Positions 34,001 through 46,011 of a stretch of 64,000 nt of DNA are shown one piece after another. Each line of letters starts with the position of its first letter. Position 1 is the first letter of the stretch. The notes beneath the pieces were generated by a model. It had not been told where the DNA came from. It made no database searches and saw only the letters and a program-made list of their open reading frames with translations. The stretch comes from Pseudocercospora fijiensis CIRAD86 (lineage: Eukaryota > Ascomycota > Dothideomycetes > Mycosphaerellales > Mycosphaerellaceae), in contig NW_006921532.1 of the NCBI RefSeq assembly GCF_000340215.1, forward strand, positions 277,844-341,843, in the 5' to 3' direction. Made by a program: the position numbers and the translations under genes.

Positions 34001-36354
34001 TTCCGGTTTATATAGGACTAACTATACTAAGCGTTTAAAATAAGGCTTGTCCTACCGACTCCTACGCGTTCCGTATAGTACTACTCGCTATAGGTGTTCT
34101 ATAGAGTGCTCGCTATAGGCGTTTTATAAGGTACTCGTAGTAGGCGTTATATAGGGTGTCCGCTAAAAGTAGTTCTAATGCTATTTACTATAGCCTATAG
34201 GCGTTTTAGATAGTATTTGCTATAGGCGTTCCGGATAGTGCTACTCGCTATAGATATCTCGGATAGTTACCGCTATAAGCGTTTCGAATAATACTACTCG
34301 CTATAAGCGTTTTTAGTAGCATTTACTATAGGCGTTTTAGATATAACTTGCTATAAGTATTCTAAATAGTACTTACTATAGGTATTTTAGAAAGTACTAC
34401 TTGCTATAGGCGTTCTTAGTAGTACTTACTATTAGCGTTCTATATTAGACTTACTATACGCGTTTCGGATAGTACTTACTATACGCGTTTCGGATAAGAC
34501 TTAGTATAGGCGATCCGTATTAGAGTTACTATATAGCGCGTTCTAAATAAAACTTAGTATAGGCGTTATAGATAGTAGTACTAACTGTTAGCGCTCCGGA
34601 TTAGACTTACTATACGCGTTCCGAATAGTACTTAGTATTATAAGCGTTCCAAATTAGAATTCCTATAGTTGTTTTCGATTAAAGTTGCTATAAGCGTTTT
34701 AAATTAGACTTACTATACGCCTTGTAGGCAGTACTTGCTATAAGTGTTCCGACTCGGAAAGAACTACTTACTATAGATATTTCGAATAGTACTCGCTATA
34801 GGTATTTCGGATAGCAATTACTATTAGCGCATTCCGGCTCGCTATAGGCGTTTTTTAGGGCACTCGTAGTAGGCGTTATATAGGGTACTTGCTATAAATA
34901 GTTCGAATACTATTTAGCTATAGGCGTTTTAGATAGTATTTGCTATAAGCGTTCCGGATAGTACTACTCGCTTTAGGCCTTCCGGGTAGTACCTAATATA
35001 AGTATTTAGTTTCGGATTACACTTAGACTTATTATATATATTCCGGATAAGACTTTCTATAAGCGTTTTAAATTAGACTTGCTATACGCGTTCCGGCCTA
35101 TATAGGACTAACTATACTAAGCGTTTAAAATAAGGCTTATCCTACGCGTTCCGGATAGTACTACTCGCTATAGGTATTCTATAGAGTACTCGCTATAGGC
35201 GTTTTATAAGGTACTCGTAGTAGGCGTTATATAGGGTACTTAGCGCTCGCTATAAGCAGTTCGAATACCTATAAGCGTTTCGGATTAGACTTGCTATACG
35301 CGTCCCGGTTTATATAGAACTAACTATACTAAGCGTTTAAAATAAGGCTTGTCCTACGCGTTCCGGATAGTACTACTCGCTATAGATATCTTAGATAGTT
35401 ACCGCTACAGGCGTTTCGAATATTACTACTCGCTATAGGCGTTTTTAGTAGTATTTACTATAAGCGTTTCGGATATAACTTGCTATAAGTATTCTAAATA
35501 GTACTTACTATAGGTATTTTAGAAAGTACTACTTACTATAAGCGTTCGTAATAGTACTTACTATTACCGTTCCGAATTAGACCTACTATACGCGTTCCGG
35601 ATAGTACTTACTATACGCGTTCCGGATAAGACTTAGTATAAGCGTTTCGGATTAGAATTACTATATAGCGCGTTCTAAATAAAACTTAGTATAGGCGTTA
35701 TAGATAGTAGTACTAACTATTAGCGCTCCGGATTAGACTTACTATACGCGTTCCGAATAGTACTTAGTATTATAAGCGTTCTAAATAAGAATCCCTATAA
35801 GTGTTTTAGATTAAAATTACTATAGGCGTTTTAGATTAGACTTAGTATCCGCCTTATAGGTAGTACTTACTATACGCCTTATAGGTAGTACTTACTATAA
35901 GCGTTCTAACTCGGAAAGAACTACTTACTATAGATATTTCGAATAGTACTCGCTATAGGTATTCCGGATAGTAATTACTATAGGCATATTCCGGAAGTAG
36001 TTACTATAGATATTTAAGACTATCTTGCTATAAGCGTTCCTAATAGTGCTCGCTATAAGCGTTTCTAAATAGTGCTTTCTAATATCTATAACGCGTTCCG
36101 GATTAATATTACTTTTTAGTATTAGCGTTTTAGATATAATTTACTATATGCGTTTTAGATTAGGCCTACTATAGGCGTCTAGATAAGACTTTAGCTACTC
36201 GTCGCCTTAGGCTTCTCGTATAGCTCTTCGAGCTATATAAGCCCTAGTGCACTACTAACACTAGAGGTAGTACGTCGAGTACTACCTATCTCGCTAGGGG
36301 TAGGACTTCCTCTTCCGACTTGTAATAAGGCACTTATCCTAAGGGCGTTTAAAG
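31052..36354 (-). repeat. 5-kb degenerate tandem array in the leader of chromovirus B
   Basis: Between the 5' LTR and gag. From about 31300 to 36180 the sequence consists of units of roughly 25-30 bp built on GCGTTCCGGATAGTACT and CGCTATAG cores, an estimated 150-200 units. Higher-order copies are visible: 32207-32650 is almost identical to 35327-35770, and blocks opening with CCTACGCGTTCCGGATAGT recur about every 0.9-1.1 kb (31310, 32230, 33045, 34065, 35140). The gag-proximal segment 31039-31300 is also duplicated at 32787-33060, including the gag start context. No ORF. Function unknown. Confidence 0.88.
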
Positions 36355-36700
36355 TGTTACGGTTACTCGCGATAGATCGTTAGGTAACTTCTTATTACGT
36401 ACAAGCCGAGGCTTCTTTAGAGAGGCTAATATAAGCGGGAGGCAGAGACAGAATAATTAGTACAAAGGTAATTCTAATTAGTAAGTAGGTAATATAAGTT
36501 AAACGCCTCGAGCTATAAGGGCATTCCGGCGTTCCTAAATACAAAGGAGATATCTTGTCTATAGTCGTAAGCGACGTAAGCGACGCTGTCGCTCTCGACC
36601 GCTCCTATCGCTCCTAGTAAGATAGAGCGACAGCTTAGCCTACTAGTCTTAGCGTCGCTCTAAGATTATATAAGGACTCTAACTAATTAGATCCGTAATA
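36355..36700 (-). repeat. 5' LTR of chromovirus B (346 bp)
   Basis: Keeps TGTTACGG at the plus-strand start and CCGTAATA at the end. Followed by GGCTT (36701-36705). Confidence 0.95.
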
Positions 36701-36705
36701 GGCTT

Positions 36706-36865
36706 CTCTACTTATTGTAATAGCCCCTTAAGATACCTCTATATTATCTATATAGTAGGCTCTTTTTATATTTTTACTTCGGTTATAGCTATTCGTACCT
36801 AGAGACTACCTTTAATATACCTATATCTATTAGATATAAAGAGATAGCTATATCTTCGGCTCTAA
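36706..36865 (-). other. Leader start of copy A4
   Basis: Continuation of the leader broken at 4817; collinear with 2150-2320 of A3. Confidence 0.8.
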
Positions 36866-37157
36866 TAAAGAACGAAAACTAATACTACTACTACTAGTAA
36901 TAGTATAAGCCTCCGAAGGTAGTATAACCTATAGTAATATAGGTAGCTATACTTAGTAAAATAGGATATTAAACTTGTTATTTAGGCTATAGTAAGTATT
37001 AGTAACTAGAGCCCTATAATATAGGCTCGACTAAAGCATAACAGAAATAGTATACTATATAAGGTTAATAATCTATCTACTTTATAGAATAATGCCTCTT
37101 TTATAGGCTTAGTACCTAGCTACCTAGTAAGGGTATAGGGCCGGTTACTAGCTAATA
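36866..37157 (-). repeat. 5' LTR of copy A4 (about 292 bp)
   Basis: Most diverged family-A LTR in the window, with small indels and extra transitions but the same TAAAG start and CTAATA end. Followed by ctag, a probable target duplication whose partner is off-window. Confidence 0.85.
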
Positions 37158-37450
37158 CTAGATATTCTAAGTTAATATATAGTTCCGTAAATACGCTAAA
37201 CTACTAAGAAGGGATATAAACCTTTAGAAAACTCTATAGCGTAGATAGTATATTAGTTAAGATATAATAGATATAAGTATTTATACGCTACTTATTAGTA
37301 TAAGGGTACTAATATTAAAGTCCGAGTCCTAAGCCCGATAGTAGAAAGGTACTACTTATTAAGGAACGCCGTACTAGACTCTCGGAGAGCAAGCCCGAGT
37401 ATATAGGATATTTTCTTAAAATCTATATAAAGGTATATATACGTTTATCC
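37158..37450. other. RIP-affected flank without a recognised repeat
   Basis: About 290 bp with the same CA/TG depletion as the transposons but no match to any element in the window. The RIP-type composition stops at the last codons of the GH3 gene. It could be spread of mutation into unique DNA or a fragment of another repeat. No gene seen. Confidence 0.5.
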
Positions 37451-39400
37451 TTAGCAACTGCTTTTATAACTCAATCCATTCCCAAACCGGAATACCGGGT
37501 TAGCAGTATCAAAGGGCACATCCTCCTTGCTATTAGCGACCGCCTGCGTGCTTCTAGGAAGGTCAAATGGCAGCTTTCCTAGAGGCTCAGCTCCATCGAC
37601 TCCTAGCACCACGTCCAAGAATGCCTCAGGACTACTTCCGAAACTCGCCAGCAGCGCAACAGCAGATTCTGCAATCTCAGGAATAGCTGCTGGACGATCC
37701 AAATACATGTCCACGATGGTGGGGACAGCGTCGTAGATGGCCTGTTGACGAGCCTTCTCGGTGGCATTGTCCTCCAGTGAGCCGGCATGGTAGTTGGATT
37801 CAAACCCGCCAGGTCGTGGTTCGTATGGCGCTCTGAGTCGCAGCAGTGCAAGATCGGCTTCCTCTGGTGTCTCGACAACCTCCAAGCCACGGCCTTCAAA
37901 GTAGGTGGCGTTGATACCTTCGATGTACACCTTGGCGCCATCATGGTTTTGCAGAGGAAGTATGTTGTCCTGGTTCTTAAGCAGCGTGTAAGCGGAACGC
38001 TGCGCTTCTTCTCCCCATTTCACAAACGCTGCATTGCCAACGACTTTGACAGCTTCCTCGGGATCTACGAATGGGTTGTCGAAGAGACCAAGCATGAACT
38101 TTTCTTTCAGCAGACGCCGCACCGAAACATCAATCCTCCCTTCAGAGATCCTGCCTTCTTGCACAAGCTGTACGATGAGCTCTGGTCTAGTTTCGCCACC
38201 AAACTGATCGACACCTGCATCGAGGACCCTTGCGGCCCTTTCGAGCTCACTAAGGTACTCCACACCCCAAGCTCGTGCTGGCATGTCTTGTCCACGGATT
38301 GTAGTATCTGTGATAAGACCCCAATCCGAGCAGACAATGCCGTCGAATCCCAATTCTTCGCGAAGTAGATCGGTGATGATGCCTTTGTTGAAGCTGAACC
38401 CGACCTCTTCAATCTGGGTGCCATCATGAACAGCGCCAATCGGACGAGAGTAGTAAGGCATCATCTGCCTTGCACCCACGGCGATAGCAGCCTTGAACGG
38501 AATGAGATGGTAATCGAAATTGGCGCCGGGATACGTTCTACTCAATGTCAGCTTTACTAAATCAAGGGTGCTGAGTGTATCTCACTGATTCTTGCCATAT
38601 GTGAAATGACTATCTTCTCCGTTCTCCATCGGACCGCCGCCTGGAAAGTGCTTCGTAATGGTGCTTACAGAGTGTGAACCAAAGTGCTCGCCCTGAAAGC
38701 CTTTGATGTATGCGACAACCAGACTGGACGTGAGCTCGGCGTCTTCTCCCATGGTACCGGCAATTCTCGCCCATCTATACTCAGTAGACAGATCAATCTG
38801 AGGATGCAAAGCTGTGCGAATGCCAATTGCCAGGTATTCTTGCCTTGCTACCTCTGCGAACTTGTAGACGAGGTCCGGATCTCCAATGGCTGCAAGACCC
38901 AGTGACTCTGGCCATTGTGAAAAGGAATTTGCGGATATGCTGCTGCCGATCGCCTCAGTGAAAGCGTGACGAGGATCAGTAGAGAGAGTCACAGGAATGC
39001 CGAGCCGAGTGTTCAGAGCTGTCTCCTGAACCAGGTTGTACCACTCTGCAGTCTCCTTGACATCTGTGACCGTGCCACCGAGATTGAAATGTGTCAGATG
39101 CCACTCGCTAATGACCTTTTCTGTTCCGTTTCGCGTCTCCGTCTCTGCAGCCAAGGTGCCATTTTCGCCCTGGGATATCTGAGTATGGAAGAGCTGGCCT
39201 GCCTTCTCCTCAATTGTCATGCGCGAAAGGAGATCGTCAACTCGAGCGTCGATACATAGCGAAGCATTCTGGTATGGAAAGGTAGCGCTGTTATGGCGCC
39301 GGACGATGTTGCTGCGTATCGTTTGAGGGTGGCACGATGCCAAGGTTACAAGAAGCAAAGGAAAAGCACGAGGCCCACCGCAAATGCTGCTGAACCTCAT
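37451..39400 (-). CDS. Secreted glycoside hydrolase family 3 protein (beta-glucosidase-like)
   Basis: Two exons, 39400-38586 and 38537-37451, joined over a 48-bp intron (38585-38538: GTGAGA donor, CTGAC branch site, TAG acceptor). Splicing restores the motif K-N-Q-T-Y-P-G and gives 633 residues. N-terminal signal peptide (about residues 1-23, hydrophobic core A-F-P-L-L-L-V-T-L). GH3 barrel: K-H-F-P-G-G-G near residue 248 and nucleophile motif V-C-S-D-W-G with Asp about 343. GH3 C-terminal domain about residues 420-630, ending F-G-N-G-L-S-Y. The family cleaves terminal beta-linked glucose or related sugars from oligosaccharides by a retaining mechanism. Secretion suggests wall or plant-glucan breakdown; the exact substrate is not readable. 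No RIP signature in the gene. Confidence 0.93.
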
Positions 39401-40885
39401 GGCTGAATCTGAAGTCTCGTGGACTATTCTAGCTCAATGGCGGCCGCATTATATACCATACTGCCCACCGGTAGCAAGACCGCGCTTCTGTACTGTTTGC
39501 CATACCGTCACACTGTCCTCATGCGCTACTGCAGCGCGAATTGTCTCCCACTGGTCTACTCTTGCCATTTTCCCTGATTGTCATCAAACAAGACGCCGTA
39601 AAGGTCCGCAATATACAGTCGGCTATGACTCTTTGCAGTCATTGTGCCGCATCGCCCGCTGGAATGCTTCTTCTGGAGGAAATCTTGCCCGAGAACATGG
39701 CCTAACAGAAGTGCCGTATTGCGGCCGTTCAGCTTGGCAGTCTTGGCTGCTGGTCATGAGTACGATCGCTTCGCGTGGTAGCATCGTGACGGTGGGTATG
39801 TAGTGCATACAGTGGCTTCGATGATCAAGCGGAGGTCGGTGGCGATTGAAGGTGTTTGCAAGGGGAGAGAGAACTTTCGGGTTCATTCACTCCGAGAGCC
39901 GGTGTTGAGCCGGCCTGGGGATCTGGAGAACTTGATGCGGAGTGCATGTCAGTCAACACCCAGCAGACGAGACAACCGACTCAGAGGGCGACTTCACCGT
40001 CCTGGGAACATGCATATACCATTCTCCGTGCTCCAAAGTGAAACTACCGTCATCGTCTTCATGGATCCCATACGCATCATACACCTACCTGCCACGTTCC
40101 GATTGGGAAAGAATGAAAGCGCAAGTGCAGTTCGCGCGAGCCAGAGATGGGATCATATCTGCGAGAAGAGGTGTCGGAGAATACGTAGAGGCTGTCATCG
40201 TCAAACATGGACTCATTCGTGCTACTCGCGCATACCGTTGCATACAACGCGTATGCTTGGTCAGTATGGCGCTGCATGATTTCTTATAATGTCAGTGACC
40301 GGTCCTCCAGTACGCTCGACGGGAGGATGGCCGAGCTTAGATATGGCGCGTATTGCACAGCCTGAGCAGCCGGATATGAGAAGCACGTTAACGTTTCCTG
40401 TACCTTAACTCTGGCTGAAGGATGGAATCCAAGGAAAGGCGCGCACGTCGATAAGGATTTGATTTGCGAGCGAGATGACGAACAGAATTCACCAATCTCG
40501 AGCGAACTGAGCAACCTTCGATGCCTCGCGACATGCCCTCATGACTTTGGAGGTCGAACTTTTCATTCTCCCTGCCGAGGATTCCTTTGGGATGAGGGCG
40601 ACCACACGCGCCACGACACGATCACCTGGTCCCAAACGGCGCGCCTCAATATTGATACAAATTCCTCTGAGAAAAGGGCTGCAGCATCTCTGGCGGTGTT
40701 AGAAGGAATCACGCACGACTGAGACGAGAAATGCGTCGCATGGCCGCTTGATGAGCAAGTGGCTTTGATCCAGCGACATCGGGTCCGCTGGACTGAAATT
40801 CGCATGCCGAGCTGCGCACTCTGCAATCCTGCACTGGAGGCTGGCTCGTAAAGAGTGATGCTCGCGCCATGTGAAAGTGTTCGTC
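39401..40885. other. Upstream region of GH3, former divergent intergenic DNA
   Basis: Balanced base composition and no RIP. Several short open frames on both strands (up to 158 codons) have no recognisable domain, no intron structure and heavy overlap with each other, so I annotate none. Before element D inserted, this joined 59979 onward, giving about 1.7 kb between the divergent GH3 and monooxygenase genes. Confidence 0.6.
39449..39456 (-). promoter_or_regulatory. Possible TATA element of the GH3 gene
   Basis: TATATAAT on the minus strand, about 50 bp upstream of the start codon, in otherwise GC-balanced DNA. Position is plausible; no other support. Confidence 0.35.
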
Positions 40886-40890
40886 CGGAT

Positions 40891-41072
40891 TGTTGTGGTT
40901 CAGTCAGGTGATATGCTGGTTAGCTGATACTATTAGCTGACCTGTGCTAAGAGGAAGGACATACAATGGCTATATTAACTGCAGTTTCTGTAGCAGGCTC
41001 CTGATCCTTCTTTGTACAGTTATATAGTTGTTAATCCGATAATTAGTTGCATCTCTAGCACGATTTATAACA
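40891..41072 (+). repeat. 5' LTR of element D (182 bp), RIP mosaic
   Basis: The first 127+ bases keep their CA and TG dinucleotides. From LTR position 142 (base 41032) CA sites are converted. The right LTR shows the opposite pattern. Confidence 0.95.
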
Positions 41073-41089
41073 GGTTATAAGCCCGGCGC
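41073..41089 (+). other. Primer-binding site of element D (initiator tRNA-Met half-molecule type)
   Basis: GGTTATAAGCCCGGCGC follows the LTR. With one RIP reversal (GGTTATGAG) it is complementary to the anticodon stem-loop of initiator tRNA-Met (CTCATAACC), the primer type known from Copia and Ty5 elements. Confidence 0.7.
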
Positions 41090-41280
41090 ATACGCTTACC
41101 TGTCTAGTTCAACTATAAAAGAACTGTTTCTAGAGTCTACTAAATAGAGCTAGCTATCTAGACCTATTAGGTACCTAGTTAAGAGCTCTAGTTCGGACTA
41201 AAACCTAGTAAGTGTCCCTTATAAGCCCTGCCTAGCACTATACTAAAAGGCAGCTAGGAACGATAGACACTAATTAGACA

Positions 41281-44200
41281 AAGACAGTAAAGGAGAATTA
41301 GGTTCTTAGGAAGGGGATCAACTTTTAAGACTAGAAGCTTATATTCTAGGCGGCCCTTCTAGAAAAGGACCTAGTTAGTATAGTATTCTATAGACTTAAC
41401 TAGGCTAATAAAATAAAACTACCTCTAAAAAGCATATTTATAGGGGACTTAGCCGATTAGTAGTATAGAGATATATTTAGGGACTAGAAAAAGAAAGATA
41501 TCTAAGCCCTAGGTATACTTATTACTAGACTCGACCCTACTCTTAGACTAGACTTCGGTAATATACCTAAGTTAGCTAAGGACATATACGACTATATTAA
41601 GGCTCTATATAAGCCTATTGTAACCGTAGATATATTTAATACTATCAAACTTATTAGGCATATTAGGATGCCCCTTACTAATCCGAACACCTAGTAGTAC
41701 TACGAATCTTTTTAGTAGTAGTTTAATAGATTCTAAACATCGATAGAACAATTTGCTAGCTTAGTTATAATAACAGAAGCGCCTGTAAAGTTATTAGACA
41801 TTAAGATGCCTAATATGCTTGTTAGGATGCTGTTCATTTAGGGCCTTTCTAGTTACGAATAGCTTAGATCCTAGAAGTATAACAATAAGCCTAAAGCTAA
41901 GGACTTCTCCCTTAAAGCAATAATAACGTCCCTAAGGAGAGAAAAGCCTCCTAAACAGTTATCTAGCAGCTTAAAGCTTGTTAGAGGGGCTATTAGCAAT
42001 AATAACGACTAGTGCACTTAGTGCAAGTATAAACATACTAACGCTAAGTGCTACAAGCAACACCCTAATATAGTACTACCTAGTTAGGGAAAGAAAGACA
42101 AGAGCAAAGACAAAGACAAAGATAAAGGCAAGAAGGGTAAAGGTAAGGGAAAGGGCAAATCTAGTAGTGCTATTAACAATAATAAAGATGAATCTAACTC
42201 CTCCTCTAACTCGGAAGATAAGGGAGACTATTAGCTAGACGGCCTTAGTAGGGGCCTAATTAGGGGAGCTATTGCAAAGCCGGGACTAGCTATAGCAAGC
42301 TCTAAGAACCTAATAGCTAACACAAAAGTTTAGGATACAGGTACATTACTACACATTATAGGGAACAAGAGCTAGTTCAGCGATCTTAAGCACCTAACTA
42401 AGCCTATTTAGTTCTCCTAAGTAGTAGGAAAATCAAGTATATTACGATTAGGAACTGTTAATATCTTCCTAACCTATAAAGGAAAGAAAACCCCAATTAC
42501 TCTAATAGACGTCCTCTACTCCCCGAACTTAGATTGCAACCTAATCTTAGTAGAGCGTCTTTAGAAGAAATGTAGCATTTACTTAGATAGACCTTTAGGC
42601 ACTTTAATACTTAAAGGCAAGCTAATTAGAAAGGTTAAGGAAGTATAAGGAGTACTTACCCTTAAAGATGCTAGAGTCAAAATGCTAGGCTTAGCTTTAA
42701 AACCAAACTTAGAATCGAGTTAGAAAGGGCAGCTATTAGCCCTAGCTATCGCTAGACTACGAGCGGACACATTAAGATAGCATTAGAGACTTAGCTACGT
42801 CGGCAACAAGATCCTAACAGCTACTAAGGAAGCTATTCTAGGCCTAGAAGAAGTTGATATATCTAAACTCGAGCACTATAAGACCTGCAAGCTCTCGAGA
42901 GCTTAAAGAGTTATATTAAGAGAATACAGAACTAGACTAGAAAAAGCCCTTAACGAAGTCTATATTAACCTTATTAGCGTACAACTATTTAATCTGTTTA
43001 GAAACAGGTACATTATAATCCTAACTAATGCTAAAACTAGGCTTAGGTAGGGTCTATTACTTCGAAACAAAGACAAGGTAACAAGTAGTAACAAGCTAAC
43101 TAACTAGATAACTAGAATTAAGAGGCAATATAACAAAATCCCTAAGATTATCTTTAGTAATAGCGGGGGAGAGTTTACTAACAACGATCTAGTACATTTT
43201 GTAGAGGAAGTTAGTATTAGATAGGATATATCTACACTATATACACCGGAGCAGAATAGCATTATAGAGTCGTTAAACAAGACGATTCTGCTTAAAGCAA
43301 GAGCAATAATAATTAACTCTAGCCTACTAATATACTGCTAGTACTTTGCAGTAATGCATTCGATTTACCTAACTAATAGACTAGTAAACTTAAGAACTAA
43401 GGAAGTTCTACTTAAGGCTTTCGAATTAGACTTGAATATCGGCAGTACAGACATTAACCTGTCTAAGACGAGACGATTTGGCTATAAGGCATTCAAATAC
43501 CTCGAATCCGGAGTTGAACGACTTAACTCCTAGAAATTTGCACTAAGAGCTTTCGTTTACTAGTTTATTAGATTCTAAGAAAATTCGTTAACAAACTATC
43601 TGCTTTAGAACCCGCACTAGAAGGATAGCGTATAGCAGCATAACATTAGATTCTCTCTATACGTTACCTTTAACGAGGACTTTGTCTATAAAGACAATTT
43701 TACTAAGCTTCTAAGTACCCTTTAAGCTTAGGGGGAGTATTTGAGACTAGCTGTCCCTTAGGAGACTATTTAGGTACTTAAAACCTAGTCTAACCTTTTA
43801 TTTAAGTTAGGAATCCTAGCACCATTCCCTAGTAATAACCAAACACCTTAGCACTCTTTAGAACCTTAGGGGGAGCTATTTAGAGGTAGCATCCCTTAGC
43901 CTTAGTAGGCTTATAATTAGGAAGATTAGGAAGACTCCCTTATAGCTTAGGGGGAGCAAGGTACACTTAAGCAAGGAACACTACCTTAGCTAATACCTAC
44001 AGCTAATAAGCTAATACTCTAAAATCACTAACTAGAACTACTAGCTGCCTAGCAGGAAGCTGCTCCTAAGAAAAATTAGTACACTTAAGAAACAGATACT
44101 GCTAAACTAGAAGACACCCTAATCACTCCCTTCTAAGTCCCTAAGACTACTAGCAAGAGAAAGAGGGCTCCTAACCTACCTTAGCTAAACCCTCCTTAAG

Positions 44201-45599
44201 CCGAAGTACGACTTAGGTCTAGCAGAGCCGTAGCTAAGTATAACTATAGCAAGATTACTAAGATTACTATAGCTGCTGCTACAAAAGATGCTTAGAAGCT
44301 AGCTAACCTAACAACCCTAGCTAAAGCCCTAAAAAGGCCTAACTAGGATAAATAGAGAAAAGCCGTTACAAAAGAGATAAGGTCTCTTGAAAAGTCTAGT
44401 ACAATCGAGTAGATTCTAGCCGAATCCCTGCTAAAAGGCAGAACACCTCTAATAGGAAAATGGGTTTTTAAGATCAAATACCTACTAGACGGCTCTATTA
44501 ACAAATACAAGGCAAGATAGACAGCTAGAGGCTTTATATAGAAGCAAGGTCTTAACTATATCAACACCTATACTCCTATACTAAGAGCAGCTACTACTAG
44601 ACTTGTCCTTAGGCTTTTAGTAAACAAAAACTAGAAGCGAAGACAGGTTAATATCGAGACTGCTTTCTTAAATCCCCCTCTAGACAAAGAGATTTTTATT
44701 AGACCCCTAGAAGGCGCGTACCTGTTTAAGAAGCACCCTCTAAAGTGGATTATCCGTATTAGAAAAGGATTGTATAGCCTTAAGTAGGCTGCTAATCTCT
44801 AGCACTATAATGCTTTAGACACTCTTCGTTAACTTAGCCTAAGCAGGATAAAGAGTAACTATTGCCTATAGCAAGGTAATAGTATTCTTGTCCTCCTTTG
44901 TGTAGATAACTTCTAAATCTTTAGAACCTCTAAGGCAAAGATCGATACTCTAATTAAAGGTCTTCGTAAGAAGTATATAATTAAGATTGTTACGTCTAAC
45001 CTGTTTCTAGGCCTTTATCTATAGGAAGATAAGGAGGGAAACCTTACTATCTCCTAGACATACTATACTAAAGAGAAGCTTTAGAAGTATAGCTTAGACT
45101 AGTATAAGCTAATGAAGTATCCACTTAAGAAGCTTTACGAGCCTCTTATAACCCCCTATAACCGTTAGGACTACTAGCTATTTAATACTATAATTAGTGA
45201 AATGCAGTTTCTAGCTAACTAGACTAGACTAGACATTAGCTACGCCGTCAACTACCTTGCTAGGTTCCTTTAGAATCCCGGACCTAAGCATATTATAGCT
45301 GCTAAACATCTCTAGAGGTATATTGCTAGTACAGTTGATAAAGGACTTGTCTTTAGAAAGAAGAAAACTTTAGAATTTTAGGCATACTCTAACGTAGACT
45401 TTGCTAGTAACCCTTTATTATTAAGATCAACATTAGGCGCCCTTATACTTCTTAACAACACTCCAATTATATAGAGATTACAGCTCTAGAAGGAAGTCGT
45501 ACTCTCTAGCACTAAAGCAGAGTATATTACTCTAATAGAAGCATATAGAGAAATCTGCTAGCTCCGAAATTTGATAACTAAGCTTTAACTACTTACTAG
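41281..45599 (+). pseudogene. gag-pol: gag-pol of element D, proximal part, RIP-inactivated
   Basis: One frame throughout. Gag is at 41281-42350 with a C-x2-C-x3-H-x4-C zinc knuckle at 42013 followed by a Lys-rich tail. The Copia protease is near 42330-42420. GAG-pre-integrase and integrase are at 42780-43500; the second catalytic Asp is Asn (43159-43161), while the Glu in P-E-Q-N-S-I-I-E-S is kept. RT is at 44380-45100 with A-R-G-F and T-A-F-L-N motifs; the YVDD box reads C-V-D-N (44899-44910). RNase H starts at about 45360 and is cut by copy A2. Start estimated. Confidence 0.88.
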
Positions 45600-45878
45600 T
45601 AAAGGACGGAAACTAATACCACTACTACCACTTATAGCAATAGTATAGGCTACCGAGGGTAACATAACCTATAGCAATATAGGCAGCTATGTTTAGCAAG
45701 ATAGGATAACGAGACTGTCGCTTAGGCTAATAACTAGAGCCCTATAATATAGGCATTGTAGAAGTGTGATATAAACAATGTGCTATACGAGGTTAATAAT
45801 CTATCTACTCTATAGAAGGAGGCCTCTTATATAGGCTTAAAACTAGCCTATAGGTGTAGGGCCGGTTACTAGCTAATA
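45600..45878 (-). repeat. 3' LTR of copy A2 (279 bp)
   Basis: TAAAGGACGG start, GCTAATA end. Abuts a minus-strand purine tract (GAAAGGGAGGGA, 45879-45890). Confidence 0.93.
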
Positions 45879-45986
45879 TCCCTCCCTTTCTTCGTGTCTA
45901 ACTAGACACGTTTTACATTATGCGCGCTTAAAACAAATATGTATGTATCCTTAGCGCTCTTAGCTAAGGCTATTCTTAGAACTCCG

Positions 45987-46011
45987 CAATAATACCCCCG
46001 GGGTAGCATTA
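45987..46011. repeat. 25-bp boundary palindrome, end of A2 ORF3
   Basis: On the minus strand its first codon is the ORF3 stop (TAA TGC TAC CCC), the same register as in A1. Confidence 0.88.

Larger units (their letters stand above)
4818..36700 (-). mobile_element. Chromovirus B (Ty3/Gypsy), hosting nested element C
   Basis: Bounded by 346-bp direct repeats (4818-5163 and 36355-36700) and a 5-bp target duplication GGCTT. Orientation is minus: a purine-rich tract abuts the left LTR, and gag, protease, RT and integrase read right to left. Removing element C (8765-28503 plus one copy of TTAGG) rejoins the pol frame exactly. What remains is about 12 kb, large because of a roughly 5-kb repeat array in the leader and an antisense ORF near the 3' LTR. 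Confidence 0.93.

Noticed and set aside
31300..36180. Regular short repeats that could suggest a CRISPR array
   Set aside because: Units are degenerate and contiguous with no unique spacers, the DNA is eukaryotic, and the array lies inside an LTR element.
39384..40826. Several open frames of 60-158 codons upstream of GH3
   Set aside because: They overlap each other on both strands, show no domains or intron signals, and lie in what was the divergent promoter region.
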